A DNA stretch of 64,000 bases from Chondrosia reniformis. Its lineage: Eukaryota; Porifera; Demospongiae; Chondrillida; Chondrillidae. Of this stretch, positions 1 to 10,911 are shown piece by piece. The stretch covers positions 2,048,501 to 2,112,500 of the forward strand of contig OX359192.1 in the NCBI GenBank assembly GCA_947172415.1, in the 5' to 3' direction. The position numbers and the translations under genes were made by a program. The notes under the pieces are model-generated. The model ran no database searches. It was not told the origin of the DNA and saw only the letters and a program-made list of their open reading frames with translations. Each line of letters begins with the position of its first letter. Position 1 is the stretch's first letter.

Positions 1-231
1 TGCATCTCAACATAATAATCATTATCAGGAAATTTGTAACATATTATGTTTCACAAGTAGTAGTTATATTTAGGCTGTCAAAAGTAGACCAGTATTTCTA
101 ATTCAGATTATTATCATTATATTTATTAGCCATGTTTTTGGGCCATCCCTACTTATCAGAAGATACAGTAAGAACATATTGCAGACTAGTTCATATAGAG
201 ATCTGTAAACATGTGTTGATTCAAGACTTAC

Positions 232-2843
232 GGGAAATACAGCTACATATTCTCGGGAAGGTCTGTCCACCACGCCCACCACCTCCCCTGTGGGCACCAA
301 TCCCTCATTATCTCTTTTCTGCTCCCATTCCGACTGTGAAAACAACCTCACAGCCACAGTATCACCATGAATAGCACGATTTCTGCAGGACAGCAGTAAC
401 ATGTTACAAATTCATCTACAAGCCAAAATACAATGTGTCTGGAAGTACACAAGCCACTAGTGAACAGATGTTCATATTCAAGCTAGTATCTACATACTAT
501 GCTGTATACAAATGTTCAAATTAAATGATTATTCGAATTCAATGAATTCAAATTAAGTGGACTGCACTGTATATACGTAGGTTATTGTACAACAACAAAC
601 TATTCAAGTCTACCCGTCCAGCACCCAGTTAGGTACGTAGCTCCAGTTACAACAGAACACATATGTATACTTATATATTTATTACAGTATTCAATCCAGT
701 AGCGATTAAGCGTACGTACCTATTAATGGCTCCTTTGATGAGAATTTTGCTATCAGGGGGAAGTACAGATCCCTGATTCTGGTGTAGTTTTATAAAAGCT
801 GTATCAGCAGCACGTCTTTTGTTGACATTTAGGATTCCACTGACATAGATACCCTACACAGTTGTTGAGTTACTGATATATAGACAATGCAGTACATTCA
901 TACACACCTGATTAATTCCAAGTTTAATGTCATCTTCGCTGAGGTGGATGGAGTAGAGAGCTTCACCTGTGATGAGATAATGAGTAAAACTGTAAATCCT
1001 TAGACATAACATCAGTATGCTTTAGTATATGTACGTATATTCATAAAAATTAAGTCTGCGTGTAATCAATTTATGCACTAGTTCACAATTGTCAGAACCT
1101 CCACTTTGCTCCTTTTCTAAGCTGCTCTTGAGGGAGTCATAATGAGGGATTAGTGATGAGTGGAAGCACGTCAGATATTCATGAAAATGCATCACATTCA
1201 GTGACCTTGTATAAAATATCTGCAAGAAAATAAAGGATTTAACACACTAAATTTAATAATAGATAAATAGCAACATTGATAGATAAAAATGCTAACAAGT
1301 AAGTAGAGTTAAAAGATTGGTAGGGCTGCTGCCCCCACATGCAAATTACTTGACTGCTTTGTTGGAATTAACAATTCTGAATGCTTAAGTGTCGTCAAAA
1401 TTATAATAAACAATAGAAAGCTTAGTTAATTAAAAGCTTCCTGTTTGCTGCCATTCATAAAATTGATGAATTGACTTATTAAGGCAAAACTTATCAAAGA
1501 GAGAGAGAGAAATTATCACTTTACAGCCAATAATATATTTGCACTTAATTTCTCCCCTAAGTTATCAACTATCTTACGTAGCTATTATCTAGCAAGCGGA
1601 TTACATGTTTGCTAACTCGTAAGTGTTCAGTCATTCATCTTTAACAATACATTCTAAAATAATACATTCTAAACTCTAAACCAGAATGGCGGCACTCTAA
1701 ACCAGAATGGCGGCACTCTAAACCAGAATGGCGGTGCTCCACACAATTAAAATAGGCCTATTATGCAAGTTGTACTTGTTTTGCAAGTACAACCACGCTA
1801 TAACAATAGTCAATTCATTTTGCTATTGTCAGCGATGAACTTGTGAACTTACTTCCTTACAGGTGCATTGCCACTCCTCAACACTGTCATGGTCATCAAT
1901 CAACAGTATCAATTTGAAAGATTCTAAATGTTCTTGGAACCATTTATATGCTGTCAGTATTAGTCTGCAAGAAATAGTATTATACAGTACTCTTTGGGTC
2001 AGTTGTCCAGTCCGAACATTGCAATCAGTAACTCACAACTACTATTTGAACAAACTTTCCCAATAGAATGATGTCACCATACCATGTGGCGATAACCTTT
2101 TACGATTACCGATTGCAATGTCCGGTAGGAACAACCGACCCATAAAGTATTATACCATACATAACTACTAGTAATAACTCATCTTGCAGTATACGTTATA
2201 CTGGTTAATCAAGATACTCTGGATTTAGTGTGTAATGATTCTTATTCTGTTCTTTGATTACATAAAATGATAGTTCAAATTATAATAAATTAAAATCCAA
2301 ACCTTTTAATCCAAGTATCTTTGCTTTTTGCAGTGTTCCTATCCACAAATGTCTCCCGGTATAACTCATTACTAAAGTAGACACTTCCCCTTCTATCGTC
2401 CTTAAGCAGATCTTTCAACTTGTTATGAGCCTTGTAACCTGACTTTGTTTTCACTGCAGCTGCCACAGTTTGCAGTACAATGATCCCCTCAATGCCTGGC
2501 TGGTTAAACACTTCAAAATACTTATCCAAAAGATCTGCTGTCGGTATAATATATTGGATTGCATCTTTGGAGAGAAAATCTGGTAAGATAGAAGAAATAG
2601 CGTTAAACTGATTACTTAAATAGCCATGGCACAGAATTGTAACTTCTTCTTACTATTACTGAAAGAGTGATCACATCTCTTGCATAGCGGAGAATGGCAA
2701 CAAATATCTGTTCTCAGATACTGCTCCCTTACAACTGATACGGTTTTTCTTCCTATTCTTGTTCCTTTGAGATAGAAGAGACGGTCATTCTTTTGCACGT
2801 ACTGAGTACACATACTTTTATGTAGCTCCGCATCTGTTATCAT
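232..2843 (-). CDS. DIS3L: DIS3L, DIS3-like exoribonuclease 1 (5' part only; gene runs off the left edge)
   Basis: Cytoplasmic exosome-associated 3'-5' exoribonuclease of the RNase II/RRP44 family. Only the amino-terminal half is in the window. Exons read on the minus strand: 2843-2654 (ATG at 2843; contains VVREQYLRTDI and CHSPLC), 2579-2303 (PIN-like region, GIIVLQT and NKLKDLLKD), 1964-1853, 1219 to about 1087, 966-908, 853-720 (GIYVSGILNVNK) and 382-232 (NRAIHGDTVAV, cold-shock region). The CHSPLC and KLKDLLKD segments match DIS3L rather than DIS3. Frames join cleanly except between exons 4 and 5, where two donor/acceptor pairs are possible, so that border is uncertain. The catalytic RNB domain must lie beyond position 1. 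Its start codon is 168 bp from that of CKS1 on the other strand. Identification is by remembered family similarity. Confidence 0.93.
1668..1738. repeat. Short tandem repeat, about 21-22 bp, three copies
   Basis: Three copies of CACTCTAAACCAGAATGGCGG in DIS3L intron 3, preceded by two ACATTCTAAA units. Confidence 0.85.
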
Positions 2844-3010
2844 TCTGGATAGTGAGAAAACAATCGGGACAGATAATTATATTTAGGTCGCGGGAAAATG
2901 GCGGGTCAATTTCTAAATTGCATTCATGATCTCACGTGCTTTTGGACTTAGCCAATGAAATGACTTTCCCTTTGAAAACTGAGCGCGAAGCGTGTAACAG
3001 AAGAGTGTAG
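2844..3010. promoter_or_regulatory. Bidirectional DIS3L/CKS1 promoter with E2F-, CCAAT- and CHR-like motifs
   Basis: The 167 bp between two divergent start codons must hold both core promoters. Visible motifs are an E2F-like TCGCGGGAAAA at 2888-2898, an E-box CACGTG at 2933-2938, a CCAAT box at 2952-2956 and a CHR-like TTTGAA at 2971-2976. CCAAT plus CHR is the usual arrangement of animal G2/M genes, which suits CKS1. The motifs are short and their use is inferred. Confidence 0.55.
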
Positions 3011-3359
3011 ATGACGACTTCACTTTATGCAGAAGAGATACCCGAAGCTAAAAAACTGATGGAATATGCAAAGAAGATTTTCTATTCAGAAAAATATTAC
3101 GATGATGATTACGAATACAGGTTTGCGAAATGTAAATCCTACTTCCATTTGCTTGCTACATAAAGCTCTTCTAACAATTCCACCTAGACATGTACAACTT
3201 CCCAAGGAGCTTTATAAAATGGTACCGAAGAAAAGACTCATGTCTGAGACTGAATGGCGTGGCATTGGGGTTCAACAATCGCAAGGTTGGATTCACTATA
3301 TGATTCATAATCCGGAACCACATATACTGCTGTTTCGAAGGCCAAAGCCTCGCCAGTAA
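3011..3359 (+). CDS. CKS1: CKS1, cyclin-dependent kinase regulatory subunit
   Basis: Small CDK-binding adaptor that docks phosphorylated substrates and, with SKP2, helps p27 ubiquitination. Two exons: 3011-3120 and 3188-3359, with a 67-bp GT-AG intron; the CDS totals 282 bp (93 aa). The family hallmarks are all present: [11 protein letters not shown] across the intron, [35 protein letters not shown]. The anion-binding residues and the HxPEPH beta-hinge are intact. Compared with human CKS1B (79 aa) there is an N-terminal extension of about 20 residues ending [14 protein letters not shown]; a shorter form from the in-frame Met at 3059 is possible. Shares its upstream region with DIS3L. Confidence 0.97.
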
Positions 3360-3608
3360 TCTCCAAGCAAGGAGCAAATTTCTTTGACTGTAGCTCTCAT
3401 GTACGTTGAACTGTAAACTATTTTATTTTGGCTGTCTCATGAAGATTATTTGCCGTGTCGGTAATTAGAGTTTAACAACTAGTTCGACAACCAAACTAGA
3501 AACATTGCAGTCAGCACACTCTTCCCTCAATTTAACCCAAGTAATAACACTTCTGCATAATTAATTAAACAATCAAAATACAAAATTGACAGGAGAACAG
3601 ATGACAGT

Positions 3609-4271
3609 TTATTTATCTTCTTTTGGTACTGATCTTATGATGTCCGAGTCACCAGGATCAATTATAGCTAAGGCTCCAACTCTGAAATACTTTCCACAAG
3701 CTGTTCCTAGTGACACATTGTCCCCTGAATAGTAATGTACACCAGTTTTGGCTAACATAGCATAATATTCAATTTCACTCTTCCTGGAAAGAACAGAAAA
3801 TGTAAATAACAATTCAATTCTGATTGAAACAAGTGAACTAAGAAACAAATCAAGTGGAAGTGAAGTACAAGTAATTAAGGACATGTCCGAAAGAGAAGGT
3901 GCTAAAGAATTACACAACTACAATTGTAGTCAAGTAAAATTTACAATAACTCAAAACATACATCTATTTAATGCGAATACATCTTGATTCATAGCAGTAG
4001 TAATTAAACACTTACGTGAGTGGTGGAGAATTATTAGCTAGGATGACTAGTTTGGCCTTTCCTTGTCTAAGCGACTTGAGTGTAGTCTTGTAACCCAAAG
4101 TATACTTGCCGCTTTTTATGACCAGTTGTAATCTGGTATTAATACTTTCCATTGCTTTTTTCTGCGTTCGGTAGATCATGAAAGCACATTCATTTGTGTA
4201 GCTCCCACACACGAAATGAAAGAACTTACCGAACTTTTCCCAACGGTTTGTTGTTTAGTTGTTTTTGTCAT
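3609..4271 (-). CDS. RPL30: RPL30 (eL30), large ribosomal subunit protein
   Basis: Component of the 60S subunit. Minus-strand exons 4271-4230, 4161-4016 and 3783-3609 close to 363 bp (120 aa) with phases 0 and 2, against 115 aa in human. Recognisable stretches are [48 protein letters not shown] and [14 protein letters not shown]. The first exon encodes only a basic N-terminus of 14 residues (MTKTTKQQ...). The ATG is 158 bp from that of KRTCAP2 on the opposite strand, so the two share a promoter region. No disruption is seen. Confidence 0.97.
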
Positions 4272-4428
4272 TTTGCCTCTCTTGTCTAATATAATGACAT
4301 TATAGTAAGCAAATCTGAATAACAAGGCGATCACAAATACTAACCTCTATTACGGGGCTACACGTGGTTTGTTGTGCAATAATAATCACTGCGCATGCGC
4401 AGTAGAGCGTGCTACAGGAACTTTCACA
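4272..4428. promoter_or_regulatory. Bidirectional RPL30/KRTCAP2 promoter with an NRF1-type palindrome
   Basis: The spacer holds the palindrome CTGCGCATGCGCAG at about 4389-4402, a textbook match to the NRF1 consensus (GCGCATGCGC), in otherwise AT-rich DNA. A single symmetric site in a 157-bp spacer fits shared control of two housekeeping genes. The role is inferred from the motif only. Confidence 0.6.
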
Positions 4429-5192
4429 ATGGGTGCGTGTTTGATTATCTTATCAGTATTTTCATCAGATTTATAAGTATTTCCTTGTTCTTTCGTTTTT
4501 TATTCACATAGCTTTAACAAGTGGTTCGTCTGGATCAATTGCACTCATTTTGTGCGTTTTGACATTTAGTATGATGCAACTGTTCAAAGAACAACTTTCT
4601 GCTGGCCAACTTAACACCATCCTCGGTGGTTTCGTTGGATCGTGGTTTTTTATATTCCTACTTACGGTACGAAATCACCAAACGGTTTACAGTGAATGTA
4701 TAGTCAGCAAAAATGTTAATACCTTTAAATTAATCCACATTGTATGGTCATGATCCTATAAATGGAGTTATTACATGTATAAATTCATTCACAGGCTGTA
4801 GGCAACTTGGGAACTTTCTTATTTGGGAAAGGATACCAGGCGAGAATATTTCCAGAAAGTGTGTTTAGTAGATTGTCTCTTGATTATCTAATCATTGGTT
4901 GGTCTATTTATTTGTAGTCCTCTTTTGTGTCCTTGTGTCTGTAGTAGCATCAGCTACCGTACACAGAGTGTGTGCAACTGTCTGGTAAGTATCGTAGACT
5001 TTAATCTTTCTGGAAACAATTTATTAGGCAATAATATTAGTAGAGCGATTGTTTTAAAGCTTTCTTCCTTTTTGCAGCCTTATTTTCTCTCTGATTGCTT
5101 TGTACTACATCAATCAGCTATCACAGAAAACTTACGGTCAAATTAAGCCAAAAGAGTTGGTAGCCAAGACTTCAAAAGGAAGAAATAAATAA
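4429..5192 (+). CDS. KRTCAP2: KRTCAP2, oligosaccharyltransferase subunit
   Basis: Small ER membrane protein of the STT3A oligosaccharyltransferase complex (N-glycosylation). Five exons: 4429-4432, 4512-4666, 4795-4858, 4918-4984 and 5078-5192, giving 405 bp (134 aa; human about 136). The first coding exon is only ATG plus one base. Family signatures: MQLFKEQLSAGQLNTILGG, FGKGYQARIFPEI, HRVCATVC and ALYYINQLS. Three or four hydrophobic segments are visible, and the tail is basic (KGRNK), as in orthologues. All introns are GT-AG and the frame closes exactly. Head-to-head with RPL30. Confidence 0.95.
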
Positions 5193-6074
5193 ACTTAAGA
5201 GTATTTAATAGGTTTTGATTTCACATTTTTCCAATTCTAAATATAAAAGTTGACAAAGTTATAACTAATCAAGACGTACTTTGTTCGGTAATGAGTTTAC
5301 TAGATAAATACGCTTACGTACATGCAGCACTAATTATTTACGTATATCAGTAACTGTCTCAGTTGAGCTGTGGTCCTCTTCATGTGTGAGGAAACTGCTG
5401 TCGTATGCTACAAAGACAATAGAGAAGGCATAATGCATAGGTACCCGCTACAACACAATATTATTTCAGTTTAATGTCAGATAAAGCACACCATATGTAC
5501 ATACTTAACAAATTTGTTTCTGTAAATGCCACTAACTGTGGATTATAGTCTGCTACGTACATTATTTGTGAACGTATGTATGCACCAATAACGATTTCTA
5601 GCTTCTTACGAAAATGTAGTAATGCACTACACTCTGCTTGCTCACTTGTTTTGGAGCATTCGCTGAGCCACTGGAATGCTAGTTTGTGGTCCTATTATTG
5701 TGATGACCCTGTGCTTGGCTCCAGGTTTAGTATCCTCCAACCTTATTTGGCACCCAGATTGCTTACTACAGCCAAAGACAAGAACCTACAACTCTACCTC
5801 TCATACACAACCATATTGACACATGTGTATTAGTTTTAGGAGGGATATGGCTGATTTATAAGCACGACCCACCAGGGCACACAGCACTGGAAGGGGAGTG
5901 CTTTCAATCAGCCATATGTCCGCTGGAGATGTTATAATTGATTATTTCTAGGTTTAGCTTTGGAAAGCCCAACTAGCCAGTGTGTAGCTTTGCTCTATAC
6001 AATAAACATACATAACAACCACCTAAAAACATACGTACTATCTCCAATGAACTGCTCTACAATACAGGACCAGC
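5193..6074. other. Tail-to-tail spacer with one hairpin
   Basis: Between the convergent KRTCAP2 and hnRNP K-like genes. An 85-codon open frame at 5576-5833 (+) resembles nothing recognised and is probably chance or part of a 3' UTR. An inverted repeat at 5843-5865 / 5898-5921 is listed as a finding. Nothing else is seen. Confidence 0.5.
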
Positions 6075-9000
6075 TTACCATGTCTGGTGCAGTAAAGAAT
6101 AATCTGGTCCAGTAATGGCTTCAGTGTATTCAACTGGCACAGTGACCTGACAAACAGTGCTGCCTGGTGGTATCTGTGGGGTTGTCATGGTAACATTTGA
6201 TGTCATCATTGAAGGAGCATAGGAGTTGTAGGTGTTGTCCAGAGGCTGTGAAACTGAGTGCGCCAACGAAGGAGGAGTGTACGAAGAGGGCGTTGCCACA
6301 TAGGTTGAATAAGCAGAGGGTTGCTAGGTAACCAAGAGGGATAAACATCATTCAGATAGAGGTGAAGTTTACATAATGTACTCTCCAAAAAGAGGAAAAG
6401 TAACAGAAACAAGATACTAAGAAGATGCTTCTTACTGGTTGCTGCTGCATCGCCAACTGTTGACTTGGAGGAATTGGTTGATTCTGTGGGACAACTGGCA
6501 CCGGTTGAGGGGGACCGCCCATTGGAGGAACTACAATAGAGAAGTGAGTTATCATGAACCAATTATCAAAATTTTACTCGTAATATACAAGTTCTCATCT
6601 TAACAATAAGCCATGGGAATACTATGTACATACGGTACGCACGGAAATTATCATGACGTTCGAAGTTTGAATGTAGGTATGTAGTTAACACAATTGTGTT
6701 ACGATTCTAGAAAAAAGGCTTATAGGGAACTCAACATAGTAAGAGCTTTGGATGAGGATACAAGAGTCTTCTTCTTCTTATCTACTGGGTCAGACAGCTG
6801 CTTCTGGGAATTCCACCCTCCATCAGTGATCCTGGGGTCTTCGTCTTCTTTATGATCTTTTGTGAGTCCTGAGTGAGTATGTATACTTGTTCCTAAATGT
6901 ACGTACATACTTTACCAAAGCACTCCTTGTGGTCGTGGACTGGTTTGGACCTTATCATTGAAGTACATACTACTCCTCAAACAGTATTGGAGAAGATAAA
7001 CATACTAACCAATTCAGTTCTAACTTTTTACCTCTGCTAGTTCTTATATGTGTACCAAGTTATATACATGTACGTACACGTACCTTGAGATGGTGGTACT
7101 GGAGCAGGGAGTGGTTGGAGCTGGCTGGTGGGCTGCTGATCCATAAGTGGGCGGTGGTCAGGCTCGTCACGTCTGTTATTCCTCTGGTCCATTTTCCTTT
7201 CCTTCCACTTGCCGCCACCGTGATGCTGATTCTGGTAGCTACCAAATTCAGATGAATGGTTGGGGCCACCTTGTCCAAAACCAGGCCCTCCTGGCCCTCC
7301 AGGACCCCCTGGTCCACCAGGCCCTCCAGGACCTCCGGGTCCTCCATGCCTCCCAGGGCCATGGTGTTGACCACCTGGGGCAGGTCCTCTTGGTCCAAAA
7401 GGAGGGGCAAAGGGAGGTGGTGGACCTTGGGACATATTGGATGGCTCGTAATACATAATTGCACCTCTGTCTTCATTCTGAAGCCATGAATAGTTAAACA
7501 TTGTAGAGCATTGTAAGTGAATAGAACTTTCATGAAGATACAAACCTTGGTCTGAGACAACTGATCCAAAATATAATCAATCACATCACAGATTTTATCA
7601 GGAGTCCCAGTTACAGAAATACTTCTTTCAGTTGATCCTGGAAGTGCTTCTCTAAAGATCTAGGAGAGGTACACACGTACATACATACATATACGTACGT
7701 ATGCTATCAACTCTAGAGGTCTACTTTCGTGTAGATTAATGCGAAAACCATGGTAGGAGCACAAGCATGGTACCACGTCTATTCTAAAGGGTCATCAGTA
7801 TTTCTATTCTGAGGTGGTCTCTCTATCTAAGGGCTAGGACCCAGAGAAGGTCTCCCTATTAATCCACTTGCATATTTATAGGTACGTATGTACGTATACC
7901 CAAAGCTCTATAACATAAAGTACGTACGTATGTGGAACTTTGCAGGATACGTATTTAAACAGGTTAATAAATATGGCTATCTATAAGCTAAAAGTGTGGA
8001 ACCTATTGATATCAGGTACGTACGTAGGAAAAACCACCTGTGTACACTGTGTACATGTTAAACATCCTGTAAACCTCCTAATGATTAATAAGTACATACG
8101 TACGAATGTACCTACGTACGTATGTACATATATAAGTGAAGACAGAGTGTAAGTAATCAGCAGTTGTTTACTCTCAACCTAAGACATACGTACATACATC
8201 TACTACAAACGCAAATGCATACAAACATACTTTTATGATGGCATCTACTTTCTTTCTAAGATCTCTAATCTTGTCCCCTCCTCTCCCGATAATCACTCCC
8301 ATAAACTGTTCAGGAATCAGAACTTGTATCTCCTTGCTCCTTATCGTTCTTGCAGGATTTGGGTCAAGCTATAGTACCAACGAACATACATAACAGTTCA
8401 CACTTGGAGTATCTTTAGCAGTGTCATATTAATTTATAGGTAACTATTAATCAGGCCACCTGTCTGCCTAACCCTTAATCAAGGATAAACTGATAGGCTG
8501 GCAACACATTAACTGCGTTTGCTGATGATTTGTACTAATGAAGCTACGTACATTGTAGTAACTGTAATGTTATTAGCCACGTACTTACATAAAACAAATC
8601 CATCTCCTTTTACACATATCAACTGTCAAGGTGCCTTGATACATACGTATGTACGTAGTTAGTAAAAGACACTATTTTATCTTAAATTTAAATGAGTTTC
8701 TCCATGAGATAAACAAGGTTATCACAGTCTATTTACAAAGTCATTCATTTGCACAAAGCCATGCCTTTATGTATGAGAATATAGTAAGTAGGTCCAACTC
8801 ACATCTTTGATGTACCCTAGGACTGATCTTACGGACTCGACAACATTCTCCTTTTTACCAGTTATAATCAACAAGCTAAAGGAAGATAATATCAAGATGA
8901 AAAAGTGCTCCATTGGCAAAAAAGTGGTTAAATTCATCGAAAAGGCCAGTATAAAACATGACGTCTTTCTTGCATGTAATATTTGTACATAACATAATAC

Positions 9001-10210
9001 AGTGATCATGTCATTAAAATAAGACCTCTTTGACATTGCGCAATTCCTAAATTTCCTACATACATAATGTGATGTACATATGTACGTATGTGCGTATATT
9101 AGGCAATAATGCTTTGAAATACAGGTATCATGTCAAACAGTCAAGCACATGGCAAGGGTATCCTTACTAAGCCGATCACTACACTGTACTGTCTATATTT
9201 GGTGGGCAAATTGAAGGGCTTTACCGTTCTTCACAATCTCCTGATTCAGGCAGATGAATTTGACACTTATGCTGGGGCAATAGATGGGTCAGGTGGAGGT
9301 GGGAGGAGGGTTGGGCAATTGGGTGGGGAAGAAGGAGACACATAGATAGAATAAGTAACAAGGCTTTATATTCCTAATCAAATATGAACTAAACAGAATA
9401 ATGATCAAGCTTCCTTAACAAATCTATGTACGTACGTACTTGAATTACATGTACAGGATACAACAATTTTTTCAAATTCTAAGGTTCATAACGGTACATG
9501 CATACAATAAAATAAGGATTCCTTCTAACTGTGTCACACTTATCTCTTGGACCCCAGGGTTGAAACGTCTGACTAAAGTATAACAACAAAACTGCGTCTC
9601 TAGACGCTCAAAAAGTCGAAGGATGAATCATCTAAGAGATACATGCATACGCTACACAGATAACACTACAAACTGAAAACATACTGTGGATCTCATTTCC
9701 CTGACATTACTACCACTCTTTCCGATGATGGCTCCAGCATCCTACATACAAAGCAGTATACAACCACTAATCATACACCTAACATGCAAAGCACTCATAT
9801 GCATCACTGGCTGACTCCCTTTATTGATTCAAATGTAAAAAAGGTACAGTCTAATCTTAACTAAACCTATATATATATAAGTACTGGTATCCGACATTAA
9901 CAGCACATCAGATACATGAAGAAATGGAGCTAAATGAAATGCAGTTTAGACAAGACTCACACTGGCCCTCAAAAGAATTCTAAGCATGTCCTCATCAGGT
10001 TTAGGATTAAGAAATATTCGTCCTTGTCTTCCTGGAGGACCGTGTCCGCCAGAATGGGGAGAATAGGAGTAAGGTTTACCATCATTCCATCTGCCTCTCC
10101 TTGAATCACCGTGGCCTACACGATCGAAGTAAATTGAATTATAAAATAAAGCAAGATGGTAAGCAATAACGTAGCATGCCTTTGCCTTCTCCCCAACTTC
10201 GTCTCGCCAT
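6075..10210 (-). CDS. hnRNP K-like RNA-binding protein with two KH domains and a Gly/Pro-rich linker
   Basis: Poly(C)-type RNA/ssDNA-binding protein. Minus-strand exons: 10210-10186, 10115-9961, 9741-9685, 9271-9225, 8875-8803, 8368-8231, 7659-7546, 7477-7084, 6530-6436 and 6323-6075; the total is 1347 bp (448 aa). KH1 runs MLRILLRASDAGAIIGKSG to GYIKD. KH2 runs IQVLIPEQFMGVIIGRGG to YILDQLSQ, followed by a GGPGGP-rich segment and a Pro/Gln- and Ser/Thr-rich tail. KH2, with a STER segment where hnRNP K has STDR, is closest to hnRNP K. The third KH domain of hnRNP K is absent; only a QVTVPVEY stub is seen before a stop that also reads as a donor (TG|GTAAGC), so another 3' exon is possible. Intron 1 appears to use a GC donor (AG|GCAAAG); an alternative GT donor further on keeps the frame. 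Confidence 0.83.
6719..6868 (+). repeat. Dispersed repeat family R1, copy 1 (in hnRNP K-like intron)
   Basis: Shares a core (GGGAATTCCACCCTCCATCA, then GTGATCC) and an upstream GAGCTTTGGATGAGGATAC with copies near 29850, 32910, 35415 and 40170. Non-coding, about 150 bp; class unknown. Confidence 0.7.
7670..9480. repeat. TACGTACGTA-rich intron sequence
   Basis: The introns of the hnRNP K-like gene carry at least eight short self-complementary runs of TACGTACG, ACGTATGTACGT or GTACATAC (for example around 7680-7700, 7884-7930, 8015-8025, 8092-8128, 8641-8658, 9070-9092 and 9424-9440). The same motif recurs elsewhere (20403, 26226, 38218, 61905, 63640). No gene lies in these segments apart from the KH exons. 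Confidence 0.6.
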
Positions 10211-10911
10211 TGTAGTCGCAGGTGTTATGATGTATTATTACGTAAAACATTGCGTAATTTTACTCCGTTAATTTCCGTAATCTTACTAAAAAAAGTATCA
10301 AGGTGCTTCGTTTATTGGTAATATAATAGGTTATGGCATATTGTTCAGAATAGCTACATAATGTATGAAGGGTAGACATACTGGAATCATTGAAACTAAT
10401 TGAAGCAAATTCATTTGTACATATTTCCACATATATAATATTGATGTCTACAGTATGGCCATATAATGGATGAAGAGATTAATCAATTTGACCATTGGCA
10501 ACAAACAATTAAATGGTAATGGAATTGCTGCACACACATAATTATACAGTATGTGTACACTGGATCTGGAGAAGGATGAATACGTAGATGGTCAGGATAA
10601 TTAGTATTTGTATATTAACAGCTACACTGTTCATAATTCATGATTACTGCCTTGCTTCAAACCATTTCCAGACCTGCATGCCATCCCTACTTTTGACTTC
10701 ACTGCAAAAATGTTTTATTTAACCTGTGTATATTCAACAAGAGGAGTATCGGGGATGGAACCCCCAAACCAAATTTGACCTTAATTGATAAAGTTTTAAT
10801 ATAGTCCAACCGCATAACACCATTAAACCAATAAAACCAACCCCCATTTTGTACTGTGGGTAAATACCTAATATCTATTTATAGCAAGTCATGTGACAAG
10901 TCTCCTTCAAA
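10211..10911. promoter_or_regulatory. Divergent spacer between the hnRNP K-like and SCAMP genes, with a transposon end
   Basis: Holds both promoters, but no clear motif is visible. About 10675-10735 contains GCCATCCCTACTTTTGACTT followed by GTTTTATTTAACCTGT, which matches the outer end of the snap-back element at 21640-22017, so a fragment of that family has landed here. The rest is AT-rich with no recognisable content. Confidence 0.55.

Noticed and set aside
1853..1861. Donor at 1860 for DIS3L exon 3
   Set aside because: That GTAAGG donor leaves exon 4 out of frame; the GTAAGT just downstream (exon end 1853) restores the frame and is stronger.
5340..5420. Possible last exon of the hnRNP K-like gene
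   Set aside because: An acceptor exists, but the joined frame gives only a few residues before a stop and nothing like a KH3 domain.
7060..7584. Overlapping open frames opposite and alongside the Gly/Pro-rich exon
   Set aside because: Only the frame giving GGPGGP continues KH2 and the next exon in phase; the others are shadows of a GC-rich repeat.
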